Shown here piece by piece: positions 46,690 through 58,290 of a stretch of 64,000 nucleotides of DNA. The DNA lies in contig NGZR01000003.1 in assembly GCA_002197995.1 (NCBI GenBank), positions 4,650,001 to 4,714,000 on the forward strand. The letters run 5' to 3'. A model generated the notes under the pieces. That model had not been told where the DNA came from. It worked only from the letters and a program-made list of their open reading frames with translations, and did no database searches. Made by a program: the position numbers and the translations under genes. The DNA comes from Gaeumannomyces sp. JS-464. Taxonomy: Eukaryota > Ascomycota > Sordariomycetes > Magnaporthales > Magnaporthaceae. Numbering within the stretch: position 1 is the first letter of the stretch; each line of letters begins with the position of its first letter.

Positions 46690-46823
46690 GCAGCCACTCC
46701 AGAGATCGGTGGGGTCGCCGCGCATCCTCCACCGACCCTCCACCGATCCTCCACCGCCGCAGGGCCAGACGATCGTCGCCGTCCCAAGAGATCGGGGCCG
46801 GGGAAACGAAACGAAGGTGATTT

Positions 46824-46849
46824 CCCCCCCCCCCCCCCCCCCCCCCCCC
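46824..46849 (+). repeat. C26 homopolymer
   Basis: Twenty-six consecutive C residues; the length is unlikely to be exact in any sequencing technology. Confidence 0.9.
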
Positions 46850-48795
46850 ATTTGATCACTAATCCTTGACCCCAATAGACAGATTTACCCCTTCCCCGTA
46901 ATTTTTGTGAGATGTCCAGCAGCAAACTCCCAGGCACGTCGTGGCGGTCTCGTCTTTTCCAAGGTCCCCCTTATCCCGACTCTCCGACTAGCATGCCAGT
47001 CGTCGACCCTCCCAAACCCGCCCGAGCTTCCTCCCACCCGTCCGCGCTTCCGAAGCAACCGGCTTCGCGACCATGATCCCAGGAACGGGGGGGATCCTGG
47101 GAAGGCTCGGCACACGCAGTCTCACGACTCAGAAGAATGGCAGCAGTGGGACGAGGGGGACAAACAACAAACCAGCCTCGGTCGAAATAGGGAATCATCA
47201 TATCATGATCCTTGGCGGCGATTCGGCTTTTTCGCGGCCGCGTCACGGCCGCTATGCCTCGAGCACATTCCCTGAGGCTCTTAGTCTATCCCCTCTTTGG
47301 TCGTGATGTCTGCTGTTGCCAGCGCTGTCTCTGGACCAAGGAGGTGCTGTGTGATAACTGACTTGGTGAATCTCCTAGGGATCGTTCATGCACCGAGTAC
47401 TTACTTGTCAAAGGGATTTATGGAGAATAATCGGAATTGATAAAACGGCATTATCATACCCTGCTGCGGTTTACACCAGCAAAGAACATCCGAAAAGACG
47501 AGTCGCCTGCTAAAACTTCGTCCCCGCGCCGGCGTCTGTTCCCATGTCCGCGCGGACTTCGAAAGCAACCAAAGTTCTCCAAAAGCGCCATTCCACCCTT
47601 GCCCATGATGGCCTTCCCTGTCCCAGCCATCCATGGGTAAATTACCTGAGAGATCGCTGCCAGAGCCACAAGTCGTGCAAGTAGTGAAAGAAATCCAGGG
47701 AAAAGCAAGGAAATGGATCACAAAATATGAAATAACGCCAAGAACCACTAAGAAAAGAAAAAAAAGAAAAAGAAAAAAAAGCGCCTCCGATCAACCAAAT
47801 CAACAGAGACTAGCGCCGCCGACGGCCCCACCGCCGGCAAAGATCCCAAACCTCCCAGTTCATTCTGTGCGCCCCCACGGTGCCTCCGGCTCCTCTGCTT
47901 GGACCGCGACCGCCTGCCAGCTGGCCAGTCGAGCCCGTCGCGAGCGAACCTTGCGCTCCTGCTCCCTTGATTAAATGCCGTATGGTCGGCTAAAAGAAAA
48001 AAAAAGAAAAGAAGGGTGCTCTGCGGTTCCCGTGGGCGGCGTGAGGGCGTCGAGAGACTTCGTTTTACGGAAGTTGCTTCTACCTATAGCTGTTGCTTCT
48101 CCTGGCGCATCAAGTCTAGCCTCTCTGAGCACGCCATCTGTTTGAGCACCTCCAGACACCTTGACTGGGGGATTCTGCGGTAGATGTGGCGAAGAGTGAG
48201 ACTCGGCTGCCTGGAGGATCCAGCTGGGCGACCCGGAAGGAGCATAGCGTATCCCACCGACAAAGGCAAGTATAACAAGAAGCAGATAAGTGAAAAAGTG
48301 ACCTGAAGGAAGTTCCCCCGAAGGCAAATTAAAGCCTCTGGGAGGATGGAACGCAGGAAGCCATGAAGGAGAAGTGGTGTTTGTTACCCGCAGGAGATGG
48401 AGGGAGGAATGCTCCTTGCCATACATCTGACCATGTTTTCAATTTGATGTTTTCTCTTTTTTTTTCAGATAGATGTTTCGTTTCGATTTTTTTTTTCCGT
48501 GTTTTGTCTACAGTCCTCCCTGCCCAACGCATTGCAGTTGCCTTTTTCAAGGTGCCAGGCGAAGCGAAACGGGAGTGACTGAATTATTAGACTGACATGT
48601 ACAGAGCAGACAATGTGAAGTCTACTTTTCGAGGAGGGCGGAAGTCATTATAAGGAAAGCATAGCCGTGCTAGTAAAGGGAGATAGACGACAACGGATGT
48701 TCGGGAAATGGCTGAATACGTATAGGACAGGGTGAATATAGCTGGCAGGAGGTTATGTGCTGAGCAGTAGAAGCTGAACCGGCTCAATCAGGTTC

Positions 48796-51391
48796 TCAGT
48801 GCCTCACAGCCACAGGCTGCTGGAACAGGGCGTCGGTCGGCTGGAAGACGGCGTCAAACTCGAATTCGGGGTGGTCCTCGGGCGAGTAACTCGAACGGCT
48901 ACCCACCATTGCCGCAGAGCCCATCGGCGCTGTACATATTCGCCGGCGTGATGGTGGCCGTGGTAGACGGGCTGTGGTACACTTCCGTAGGCCAGTGCGA
49001 GCCGCCAGACATGCCCGCTGCCGCAGCAGCGGCCGTGTCGAGGGGAGGCAGTAGATGAAGTTCGCCGAGGAGAGAGGCGGCATGCCGCTGCCGCCAGAGA
49101 AGCCATTGTGGTGGCTGTTCCCCTCGGACAGGGTCTGCAGGCCGAGGTTCAATGTGCCGCTGTTGGTGGTTGCAGGAAACGAGTAAAGACTGTAGTTGGT
49201 GTCGAAGTTGCCGAAGAGCTCCAGCGAAGCCGACATGGCCATGGGGGCGCCTGCCTCGAGATCGACATCTTCGACAGGCATCTCCGCGTCCGGCCGTTCA
49301 TCTTCGGGAGACATCTCGGCATCGTCGTCTTGATCCTCATCAACTGCCTCCTCTGGCTGCTGCTCGTCGTCATCGTCGCCGTCGCCAACGCGGACGCTGA
49401 TCTCCTCCATCCACTCCTTAAGGATGTTCATTGGCGGCCAGTCTCCTCCGCCTTTGCCGGCGCGGCGCTCCTGCTCCTCGGCCTTGATCATCGCAACCGT
49501 CGAGCTGCAGTTCTTGGCCTTGCCGGTGCCGTTAGGATTCTTTGCCCGGCTGGGCTTCTCCTTAAAGTGGGTTCTGCGCAGGTGCGCGGCCGCATTGTAA
49601 TATGCGCCGTACTGCTTCTTGGCACTGCACTGCTTGCACTTGTTAAGCGGCTGCACCGGCCAGGGACCCGAGGCCGCCACCGAGGACGGGCCTTCCGAAG
49701 TTGATCTCGGGTCTCGGCAGACCCACTTGGTGGTCAAGCGCTTGTGCTTGGCGTCCATGTGCCGCCGGAGCTCATGCTCGCCGCGGAACTCGGTCAACTG
49801 CGGACATTTGTCGCAGAAAACCTTGGGGTGCTTAGGGCGCTCGTACTTCTTGGTTGCTGCAATGGGCGCCTTGCCGTCCTTTTGAGTGGCCCTCGCGTTG
49901 GCCTCGGGCCCGGAGAGGCTGTCGGCGACGCCGCCCTGAGAGCTCTTGTGCTCGACGCTGGTAGGCGCAGGAGGGGGCCTCGGTCTTAGCAGCTGGGCCT
50001 TGGAGGCGTTGAGATTTTGGCGCTTGATGGCCTCCTTTGCCCGCAGCTTCAGTGATTGGGTCGACTTGATGCTCGTGTTGGACTGTGTGCGTTCCATGCC
50101 GACCGAAGCCTGGTGAGCCAGGATCGACGGATACGTGTCGAGAGCACAGTCCGGCGGCTGCGACGTGTTGCTCATCAGGGAGTCGGTGGACTGCAAGGAG
50201 TCGGACCGTTCCATGCTCATCGCGGTGTCGTCTGGCTGGAAAGATGGCGCGGATCTCGAGTACATGTGAGATGGCACCGAGAGACTGGCTCCCATTTGGG
50301 AAAAGTCCTGTTGGTCAGCCGGCGAGGGGCGTTTCCTCAGCAAAGGCTGGCTCCCAGGCGAAGACGAGAGCGAGTCTTGCATGGCGGTGGCGGCGCCGGT
50401 GTCGTGGTAGGAGCTTTGTGACGCGATGCGCACCATGCCAACAGGAAGCTGGCCGACAACCGAAGACCCGTCGTTCATGACCATGTTGCTGGCTTGACGG
50501 CTCATACTGAGGTCCTCCAGGGTTGGCGCCTCGGTGAGAGAGCCGCAGGCGGACATGGCGGTTTGCGTGTAGTCTTCAAGTCCATTGTATTGATGCATGG
50601 ACGCGCCAGTGGCCAGCATTGCCGGCAGCAGGCTTTCGTCGAACGAATGCGTCTTGAGATACATGGCGACGTCCATGCCAACGTCTGGGACGAGGACATG
50701 GCCCTCGGTCAACGTTGGCATCTCGGTGGGCTGGCTGCCGGGTTGCTGCATCTTTCCCATGAGCTGCATGGCGTTGCCGTAGGTGTTCTCCGATGGCCCG
50801 TTTCTTGATGCCGGGTCCGCCGTGGCGAAGCGAGCTGTCTGTTGCTGAAAGGTTGCCGGAGGGGGTGGTGTATCGGGCCGGAGCCTGTGAATGGCATCGA
50901 CTGCGTCGGCTGCAATGATCTTGCCGAAGCGGACCGGTCCATTGGACCGAATAACGGACCCGAGGCTGCTGCTGGGACATTGTCCTGGCCCGCTTCATGG
51001 GATGTGCGAGTTCGTGGCTAGTCTAAGACGCAGACGATCCTAGGTGAGTACCCAAGCGAGAAACTGAGGAATGGCGGGCGGCGTCAAACGGCCAGCTCCC
51101 TGGCAGATACCAACAGCAACTCGTTCGTGCTCTCGGACATGCATACCTGGATATGATGGCTTGCCGAAGCCGACATTGGCGGCGCCCCCGGCCGTGTAGC
51201 AGATTGACGGCGAACATTGCGGAATGGAGGTGTGCAGTTGGGCGGGGATGAAGCGGGAATGCGTCCAAGTTGGGGCCCAGTGAGGTCGGTGTCGACTTCA
51301 GCTGTGCGATCTTCAACTCGATTTGTTGTTTCTCCTTCTCGAGCCTCTCTAGCTGCTGCAACTGCTCCGAGCCGTGGGCCTGATGGCTCAT
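48796..51391 (-). CDS. C2H2 zinc-finger regulator of filamentous ascomycetes
   Basis: The main exon is open for more than 700 codons on the minus strand (from about 50990 to 48796). A first exon begins at ATG 51391 with [20 protein letters not shown], a 30-residue coiled coil, and ends near 51154 at a GTATGC donor. The next exon opens near [20 protein letters not shown] (about 50960). The middle is Ser/Gln-rich. The fingers are [21 protein letters not shown]4-H (about 49810-49740) and [24 protein letters not shown] (about 49650-49560). An acidic stretch (DGDDDDEQQ, about 49380-49270) follows. This matches a conserved nuclear zinc-finger family of filamentous fungi (DUF7896-like) of unknown target. 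Near the C-terminus, 49045 to 48902, the annotated frame is Arg-rich and unnatural, while the next frame reads [20 protein letters not shown] and [15 protein letters not shown]. Paired indels in a G4 and a C3 run would explain this. Confidence 0.8.
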
Positions 51392-53322
51392 GTTGCTCAC
51401 CGAAGCAGCACCAGGCAAGCAGGCGAAGCTAGTGAAGCCGGTGTTGGCTTGACCGTCTGCACGGCAGCAGCCCTGGCCGAGCGACTGTGCGCGAACCGGT
51501 GGCTGGCTGGCTGGCTAGCCTCTAGCAAGGGAGCAGCCTCGCGCGGACACGGGTCAAGACTCCTTGACCTGGCCTTGCTTTTCTGCCCCTCTCTTCTTTT
51601 CTATCCTCTCTTTGTGCGTCCGTGTGTGTGTTCCCCGCTCTGCGCGGTTGAGGACGTTTGCTTTGGACACTTGCGTCGAGGCGAGCGACTTGGCTGCTTC
51701 TTTCGTGCTTGATGCTTGGTGCTAATGCCCCACGTCTTATGAGGTCGGCCGGGACCGGGGAGATGTAGGGTGACGAGACGGGGCGTTTTTGTCTAAACGG
51801 GAGGGTTGGACAAGAAACGAAGCAGCGATGAAGGGGCAGATGTCTGGAAGCAGAACGAGCGGAAGACGGGGATGCAAACGGGTGTGGGACGAGGATAGGT
51901 CGATATTTAACCAGTCGTTGCCCAACGAGGCTTCGCGGGCGGCATTTCCACCCCAGCACAGGGTCGGCGAATGGTGGTGACTGACTGACACGGCAGCCCG
52001 CAGCGTCGTGTGGTGTGTGGGTATCATCTCATGGATGGCACAACCGCCAGCGGGCAGGGAGGCATGCAGCCATCAAGACCTGTGCCTGGTTCCGACGCGC
52101 GAGCCCGAACCCGAGCAGCCCAGCAGCCACAGCCAGAGTGACGAACCCCACAGTGGGATGTTGGAGGGAGGGATTGGGCGTTCCACACCCACCCGGCCGG
52201 GGTTCTGGCCTTGGGGTGCTTGCTTCTCCGTCGCCGACGATCCCATCTGTACATACGAAGGCACCAAGGGCAGCGGCAGGGGTGGGAGTGCCGGGGTGGC
52301 AGGGGCCCGGGATTGGCTGTGACGACTGCGTCTGCAGCTTCCCAGCTTTTGTTGTTTGCTCTGCGCTAGTCTCTCCATTCCCCCATGCTAGCCGGGTGCC
52401 AATTGCCTCCAGCCTGCGAGCCTCTAGCGCGGCGGGGCCACTTCGCATATCACCCTGGGCCTGGGATCTGACAGCACCGTGGGAGGGCTTGGCACCGCGC
52501 CCACACGCGCAGCCTCTCCAGTGCATTCGACACCCAGAAGCACGCCGACCAGGAGGGCAGGCCAACGCCTGAGGGAGGGTGGTCTCGGTACCCGATTAGC
52601 GGCAGGCACGCGCAGCCAGGACACGACTGGCCGTCATCGCAACGTTTGCTAGATGCGGGTCTCAATATTGGGCCCCCGCTTAGTGGTGAGACTGGAGTGC
52701 GTGCAGCCGGTGGCGCGACGCGAGCTCTCAGAGGGGGGGCCGACTTGTCTGTGGCGGGCTTGTTGCCCATCCACAAGGGCCTGTCGTTGCCCAATCTCAG
52801 AGAGGCTGCGCTGGTGACGCCGTTTTTGCCCGACAATGATGGCTCGCATGATGGAGGGTGGTCGCCATCACGTGCCCCAGGCTCTATCCACTTGGGGTTG
52901 TGTCCGCCCGGTGCTGCCGATTATCGATAAGTAATTCGCTGCGCGCTTGGCGTCCATTGATGGAGAGTCCTACCAACACCCGTGCACCACGCACGTCCGT
53001 CTGCAGAACGCCCGCGCGCTTGATCTATCCCCATTCGGCAAGCGATGACAGAATGCTCCACCCACCGTGAACCCGATGCCCGGGGTGCCATCCCGATCTC
53101 CCCGACACAGGCATTGCGACAGAGGCTGCGCTGTGCTGGCTCCCAATGCCTATTATCACAGGGTATGGACCATTGGAGACACATGATGCGGCAAGAATAA
53201 GCAAAGAATGTTTGACGACATATTAAGAGGCCCCCTGAGCCCTTGACCGCTCGGTCTTGGGGGCAGGTTTATTGCAGACAGATACGGTGAGAGAGAGAGA
53301 GAGAGAGAGAGAGAAGAGAGAG

Positions 53323-53357
<35 letters not shown>

Positions 53358-56269
53358 TGGGGCACTGGAAGGTGGAGGGCAGATAGGTGGGCAGATAGGC
53401 GGGCGATTGGTGGGCGATTGGTATCACTGCCGCACTTGCTGTTATGACTCTGATCATCGAATATAGCTTCCCTCTGGGTAGGATGAATCCGAGTGTATGT
53501 GTGGCTGGCTGGTGGATGACAAGAAGATCTTGTCACCAGGGACCCTCCAGCCCTCCGTCATGGGGTCATGGCAGTGGGCCAGTGGTTGACGTGGTTTTTT
53601 TCCTTTTCTTCTTCTCAAGACACGAGGGCCTCTCACAGTCCAACCAGCAAGAAGGATGGCGGCGTTACCAAGGGTTCTCTGCGCGGCCCTATCAGATGTC
53701 TCCCGCATCTATACGCAGACGTTGCACGGTTGCATGGCTCCACAGCGGCACCCCGCGCTTGATTGTCGTGTCCCGTCGTGTCGTGGTCGTTCTGCCGTCG
53801 AATTGGCCTTCAATTCTTGCTTCTTCATGCGCGCTCAGTCGCTCGCTGGCGCAGGCATCTTTGGGATTAGCGGGCGCTTGAGCAGTGCCCTCCTACCCAG
53901 TAAACTTTGTGGACAACACAACGGACCGACGTCTGAGCAGCAGACGCCCAGGATCGAGGGCACCAGCCGGGATCCTCCCCCGTTTGCCAGCGCATCAGAG
54001 GGTGGCATGGTGGACGCCCAGTGTGCTGCAAAGCACTGCAGCCACTCTACCACCCAAGTCCCCCCTTGCTGAATTGAGCAAAAAAAGGGGCCCCAGGTCA
54101 GGTTGGCACGGGGCCGCACACACACCTTTTCAGGGATCATGCTCGGCTGGTGGGTGGGTGCCTGCCAGCGTGGCCGATTGTGGCCTTGGAATCAAGGTGT
54201 CATCCCCATCCACCCCATCCACATTCCCCATCCGGGTCGACTCAGGTGCCGGCGCGCCCACGTCATTGGCTTAAAATGCCTGCAGCAAAAGTGAGGCGGC
54301 CGCCCTGTCTTGCCGCGACTGGCTGTCGGCTTTCCCACCATCTGCGGGCCAATCCGATCCTTTTGGCCATCTTTTCTCTTTTCCTTCCACTTTCATGTCC
54401 TTTTTCTGCTCGCCCGCCATCCCAGTCTCTGATCACCGCCTTTTTACAGTAATCCTCTCTCGGTCAGCCGTCCCACACCAAGATGGGCTCCAGTGGTTCC
54501 CCACGCGCTGGCAGACCGTCTCCCACGCACACCTCCCCCCTCCCTAGCCTCACCTCATTTCGAGCACTGCCACTATCCGCGCTGCTTGGCGTGTCGAGAT
54601 CTCAACGCCAAACTACCACACACCGTCCGAATGCTCCCTTCCAAGTTTATCCATGCCGAGTCACACTGCCCGCCGGCCCACCATCACCACCACTACCACC
54701 TATCCTGGCGACCCCATCTCGCTTTCTTTCCTTTTCACAGCGGTGGCCAATGTCAAATTGCCTCGTCGTACTGACCGCACCGCACGGGACTTGTGGACTC
54801 CAGTCTATCCCGTCTTCGCGTTCATCTCCGACTCCCACCGCCCGGCTTAGCCGGGACCCCTCCACCCTCTTAGTTAATGTGATGGTAGTGATAACACGAG
54901 GGGTCAAACGCCTCGTCATTTCGTCCGTCTGGTATTGGATGCCGAGCTGGTCGTCAGAGAGGATGCACTGTTGTTCGTTGGCCCAGCCGGCGGCCTGTCA
55001 TCCCGTGTATTGGGGCTCTCCAACCAGACGGAGAAATCGCGCGCACGTGCCGCCTGCCGCTGCACAATTCGATCATTGCTGCGCCGCCCCTCAGTCGCTG
55101 GCGTTTCTTCCTTGCCTTCCTCTGCTTCGCCCAGGAGACGTGGGAACCAGCGGCTGAGCACATTTCGGTCGCAAGTCGCGCACCATTACAAGCATGCGGT
55201 GTGCCACGCCCGCCCGCGTCGTGCCATGCGGCTGTGCGAGACTCCGTCTTGTTTAGTCAGATCCATCCCGCCAAGCCGCTCCCACATCCATGTCTCGAGG
55301 CCCTCTGCTCCCTTCATGCAGTATCACTGATGATCTATGGCTTTTTGCATCGCTGCTTTGCTTTGTCCTCTGTCCCCGGCGCCCCCTCCGTCATCCCGGT
55401 ACATGTGACGTTATTGGCGGGCACAGCGCCCGTGGCATTCTTAGACATGGAGCCGGGCGCAACGACCTCCAGTCACCAGTCCGTCCAATAGGCTCGCCAT
55501 TGGGTCTACGCCCCGATCCGGGCGCGGAAACAGTCCTTTCCCGGAGTAGACTCTCCGATGTCGATTTCCTGCTTTCCTCCACTCTACTCAGCTAGGGCAC
55601 TTTTTTCCCCCATGTAAACCATAACGGCGTCTCGGAGGCCACCGTATTGTAGCAGCTGGTAGGCACGAATCCTCATATTCGATGATCAGTCCGTGCAACC
55701 GTCAGGCAAGCCACAGAGGGATCGACGTAGCAGCAGCCCAGTGGCATCTAACGACTCGACATAGTCTGACCTTATTATGGCTATGCATGGGTTTTCGTCA
55801 TCCGCGCGATTTCTATTGTCACTGCCACGGTTGGAGTGCAGTATCCTACATCCATCTCCAAACCCTGTGATCGAGTTCTGTTCCCGGTGAATATTAGCAA
55901 CCGTGGCGGGAGAATGTCTCAAGCGTTTAGACTTTCATAACTTGCGTGCAAATCAGACGTTACTTTCAACCCACAAAATCACTCTTATGTCTTTGTAGAA
56001 CACTGCCTTTTGATGTTACGGCTTCACCGCGGATCTTATAGCTAAAATAGGAGGTCAGAAATATTCGGCTTGGCTTCCCCTTTCCACACTTGCTTTTACT
56101 CTTTCTCTGTTAGCCAAAGTTGGTCAGCATTAAACCACCTAGTACTGTTTACCTTTTGTCTTTCAGAGATAATTTACCTACTGAATTGAAACTCCGCTGC
56201 TCCGCGTCAAACCAGCAGTTCCTCGATCTGTGAGGCTACTCCAAAATTTCCCAGGTTACGGCCTGCCTG
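51392..56269. other. 4.9 kb without a supported gene
   Basis: Probably the 5' UTR and promoter of the zinc-finger gene up to about 53 kb, followed by DNA with only short overlapping frames. Contains a GA/GT microsatellite at 53288-53355. Frames at 54483-55157 and nearby show no family resemblance. From about 55600 the sequence becomes slightly more AT-rich. Confidence 0.4.
53288..53355 (+). repeat. (GA)n(GT)n microsatellite
   Basis: About 19 GA units with one slip, then about 14 GT units. Confidence 0.95.
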
Positions 56270-58290
56270 GCTATATACAGTGGGTTCCCAGTCGTATGAA
56301 CAGGAACTCCCATTCTGGGGGGAGCCATTTGTTATAGAATGCTGCTGGATATGGGCGCCGAATGCCAGCACAAGCCTTCCGGATTGTGTGCTTTGTCGTG
56401 CTGCCGGGTGAGCTCATCCTATGCAGGGCAGTATTGAAGGATTGCAATCCGACGCGCTCCGATAATTGTCCCCAGGTAGCGGGAGCCGAGCCTCTGCAAT
56501 CCACCCTGGATGAGCCGAGGGAGATGCAGTTTCCTGCCATCTGGGAGATTAGGGGAGAGGAATAAGAGGACTTCGTGCATCTCGTTGCCTTCGAGTACTA
56601 CATTCATGAGGGTTCCGTATGGGATCGCAGTTTCGTGTTCAGGGTTTGGTTCTTTGAATCCAGAGTCCGGCTCCGTAGATTTGGGTTTCATCCTTCGCGG
56701 TGCTTCCTAGGCAAATGTAGCTTGCACGACCTCTTGGAAGGGTTGACCCTCGGTGAACCGCCGCAATCTGCATCCAGAATCTTTGGAGCAGTGAAGCCAA
56801 TAAGATAGCAGGTTTCCTCGTGTCAAAATCCTTGCCCGACGCAGCCGGCCTGGGAGAAGCGATTGGCAAGAAAATTGCAGTGATTGCATTTTCTGGAGGG
56901 GCCGGAAGACATCGTATTCCCGGCCGCCATACTGTACTTGGCGAGAGGGCTGCCTCGGGTGAATAAAGTTCGGGGCCTTCCCGGTGGGCATCATATTGGA
57001 AAGTAGATATCTGGCATACTACCGTGGATTTGGAAGATCAGCTTTAGGTAGACCTTGACAAGAAATCGTCCGTGACGGCATAAAGCGCAATACCGCTGTG
57101 TTGGATGCGCTCCAGGACGAAGAACTCGAGGGCAGCGCAATTTCCCAGTCCTTTGGCCATATACTCCGGCCGAGGAGGCTCTTGTTTATTGAAAGCGTAT
57201 CGCACCGGCATAACGACCGTCCGCTTCGTGGTTCGATACTGCAGGAACAGCCGCAAATTCCCCAACGGCATCGAAGTCCAGTTTGACGGAGTGGCCTCAG
57301 TCGTAAAACTCTGAATTCAGCAGCTCGAGGAGGAATTTGAGGGGTAGTGGCTTTTATAGCTGATTACCTCCTACAAGTTTCTCGTGTCGTGGATCCAGAT
57401 AAGGATGGTCCGGAGGATTGGCCAGCCGTCACGGTCGATAGGTAGTCAGGAGAACCCGCTCATAGCACGTCTCCTATAAGGTCTTGGGAAGCGCTTTGAC
57501 GTCTTGCGGATGTCTTCGACGATCGTTTTTCTTGATAGGAGATCGAGCTGGCGGAATGCCCAGCTGAACCTTTGTGTGCAGCATTGCAGACATTAATTAG
57601 TGGCCAGCCTCTACAGGGAAGATGCATCCCCCTTAAATTTTGCACACGAGTTTGCAAGCAGCGACAAGGAAACAAATCAGGAAAACACCTATCATGTGCA
57701 TTCCTTGGGCTCCTTCCACAACCGCCCTACGAATCTCGTCTTGGAGGTCACCTAGGTTTCCAGCCAGCTAGGCTGGGCTTTCACTTCAGGGCCGCCGAGA
57801 TGTATATATCGATGTTTTTCTCAATTTCTGGATTGATCGTAGAAACGGAGTTTGCACACTCTTGAAGGACACCTTCGATGTTTATGCACCTTTTGCTAGT
57901 CCCAAGCAGGCGGAGGCTGTTATAACCGCACCCTTTCAGGAGATCACGTAGCAAGGCAAGCATGCCGTCTTCCGGCTGGCTTTCACCGACGGCATCGATG
58001 ATCACGTAGTGACCTAAGGACGATGTTTCGGGGAGGACCTCCTACAGCTCCCCTGGTGCCTTCTTGACTGCCTGGATGAAATCTTTGCATTTGACGATAA
58101 CCTTGCGTGACGTGTTCACCACAGCGAGCACGCTTGCGACCAAGCCCAGCGGGTTAGGCATCTCGGGTTTGCTGGTAAGCTTCGCGGAAATAGCTTGCTT
58201 GGCTGCGACCATATTTCTATTTTCTGAATGGAACTCTCGCCACAGAGCAGAAAAGGAGGTGAACTCCTCTGCCGAGCGGACGGGCATCAC
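56270..58290 (-). pseudogene. NACHT/STAND (NLR-like) gene relic lacking the P-loop
   Basis: Minus strand. The start at 58290 or 58167 leads to MPNPLGLVASVLAVVNTSRK and VIVKCKDFIQAVKKAPGEL, the N-terminal segment of many fungal STAND proteins, and then a stop. Only about 30 bases later comes YVIIDAVGESQPEDGMLALL (about 58008-57950), the Walker B region of a NACHT domain (usual form VIIDALDECQ), followed by LRLLGTSKRCINIEGVL and INPEIEKNIDIYISAAL. Next is a shifted SLPKTL...TCYERVLLTTYR stretch (about 57490-57450), then FFVLERIQHSGIALYAVTDD (about 57140-57080), as in the region after NACHT. Beyond 57.0 kb the frames are short; ankyrin repeats would be expected but are not clear. The Walker A (GxxxxGK) part of about 250 codons is missing. 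Such proteins act in heterokaryon incompatibility and defence; this one is dead. Confidence 0.7.

Larger units (their letters stand above)
45104..48795. other. 3.7 kb without a supported gene
   Basis: Frames of up to 200 codons exist on both strands (45698-46461) but have random-looking composition and no family resemblance. The stretch holds a perfect 16 bp hairpin, an A19 run and a C26 run (listed separately), and from about 48590 the probable 3' UTR of the zinc-finger gene. It may encode non-coding transcripts; the sequence does not show any. Confidence 0.45.
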
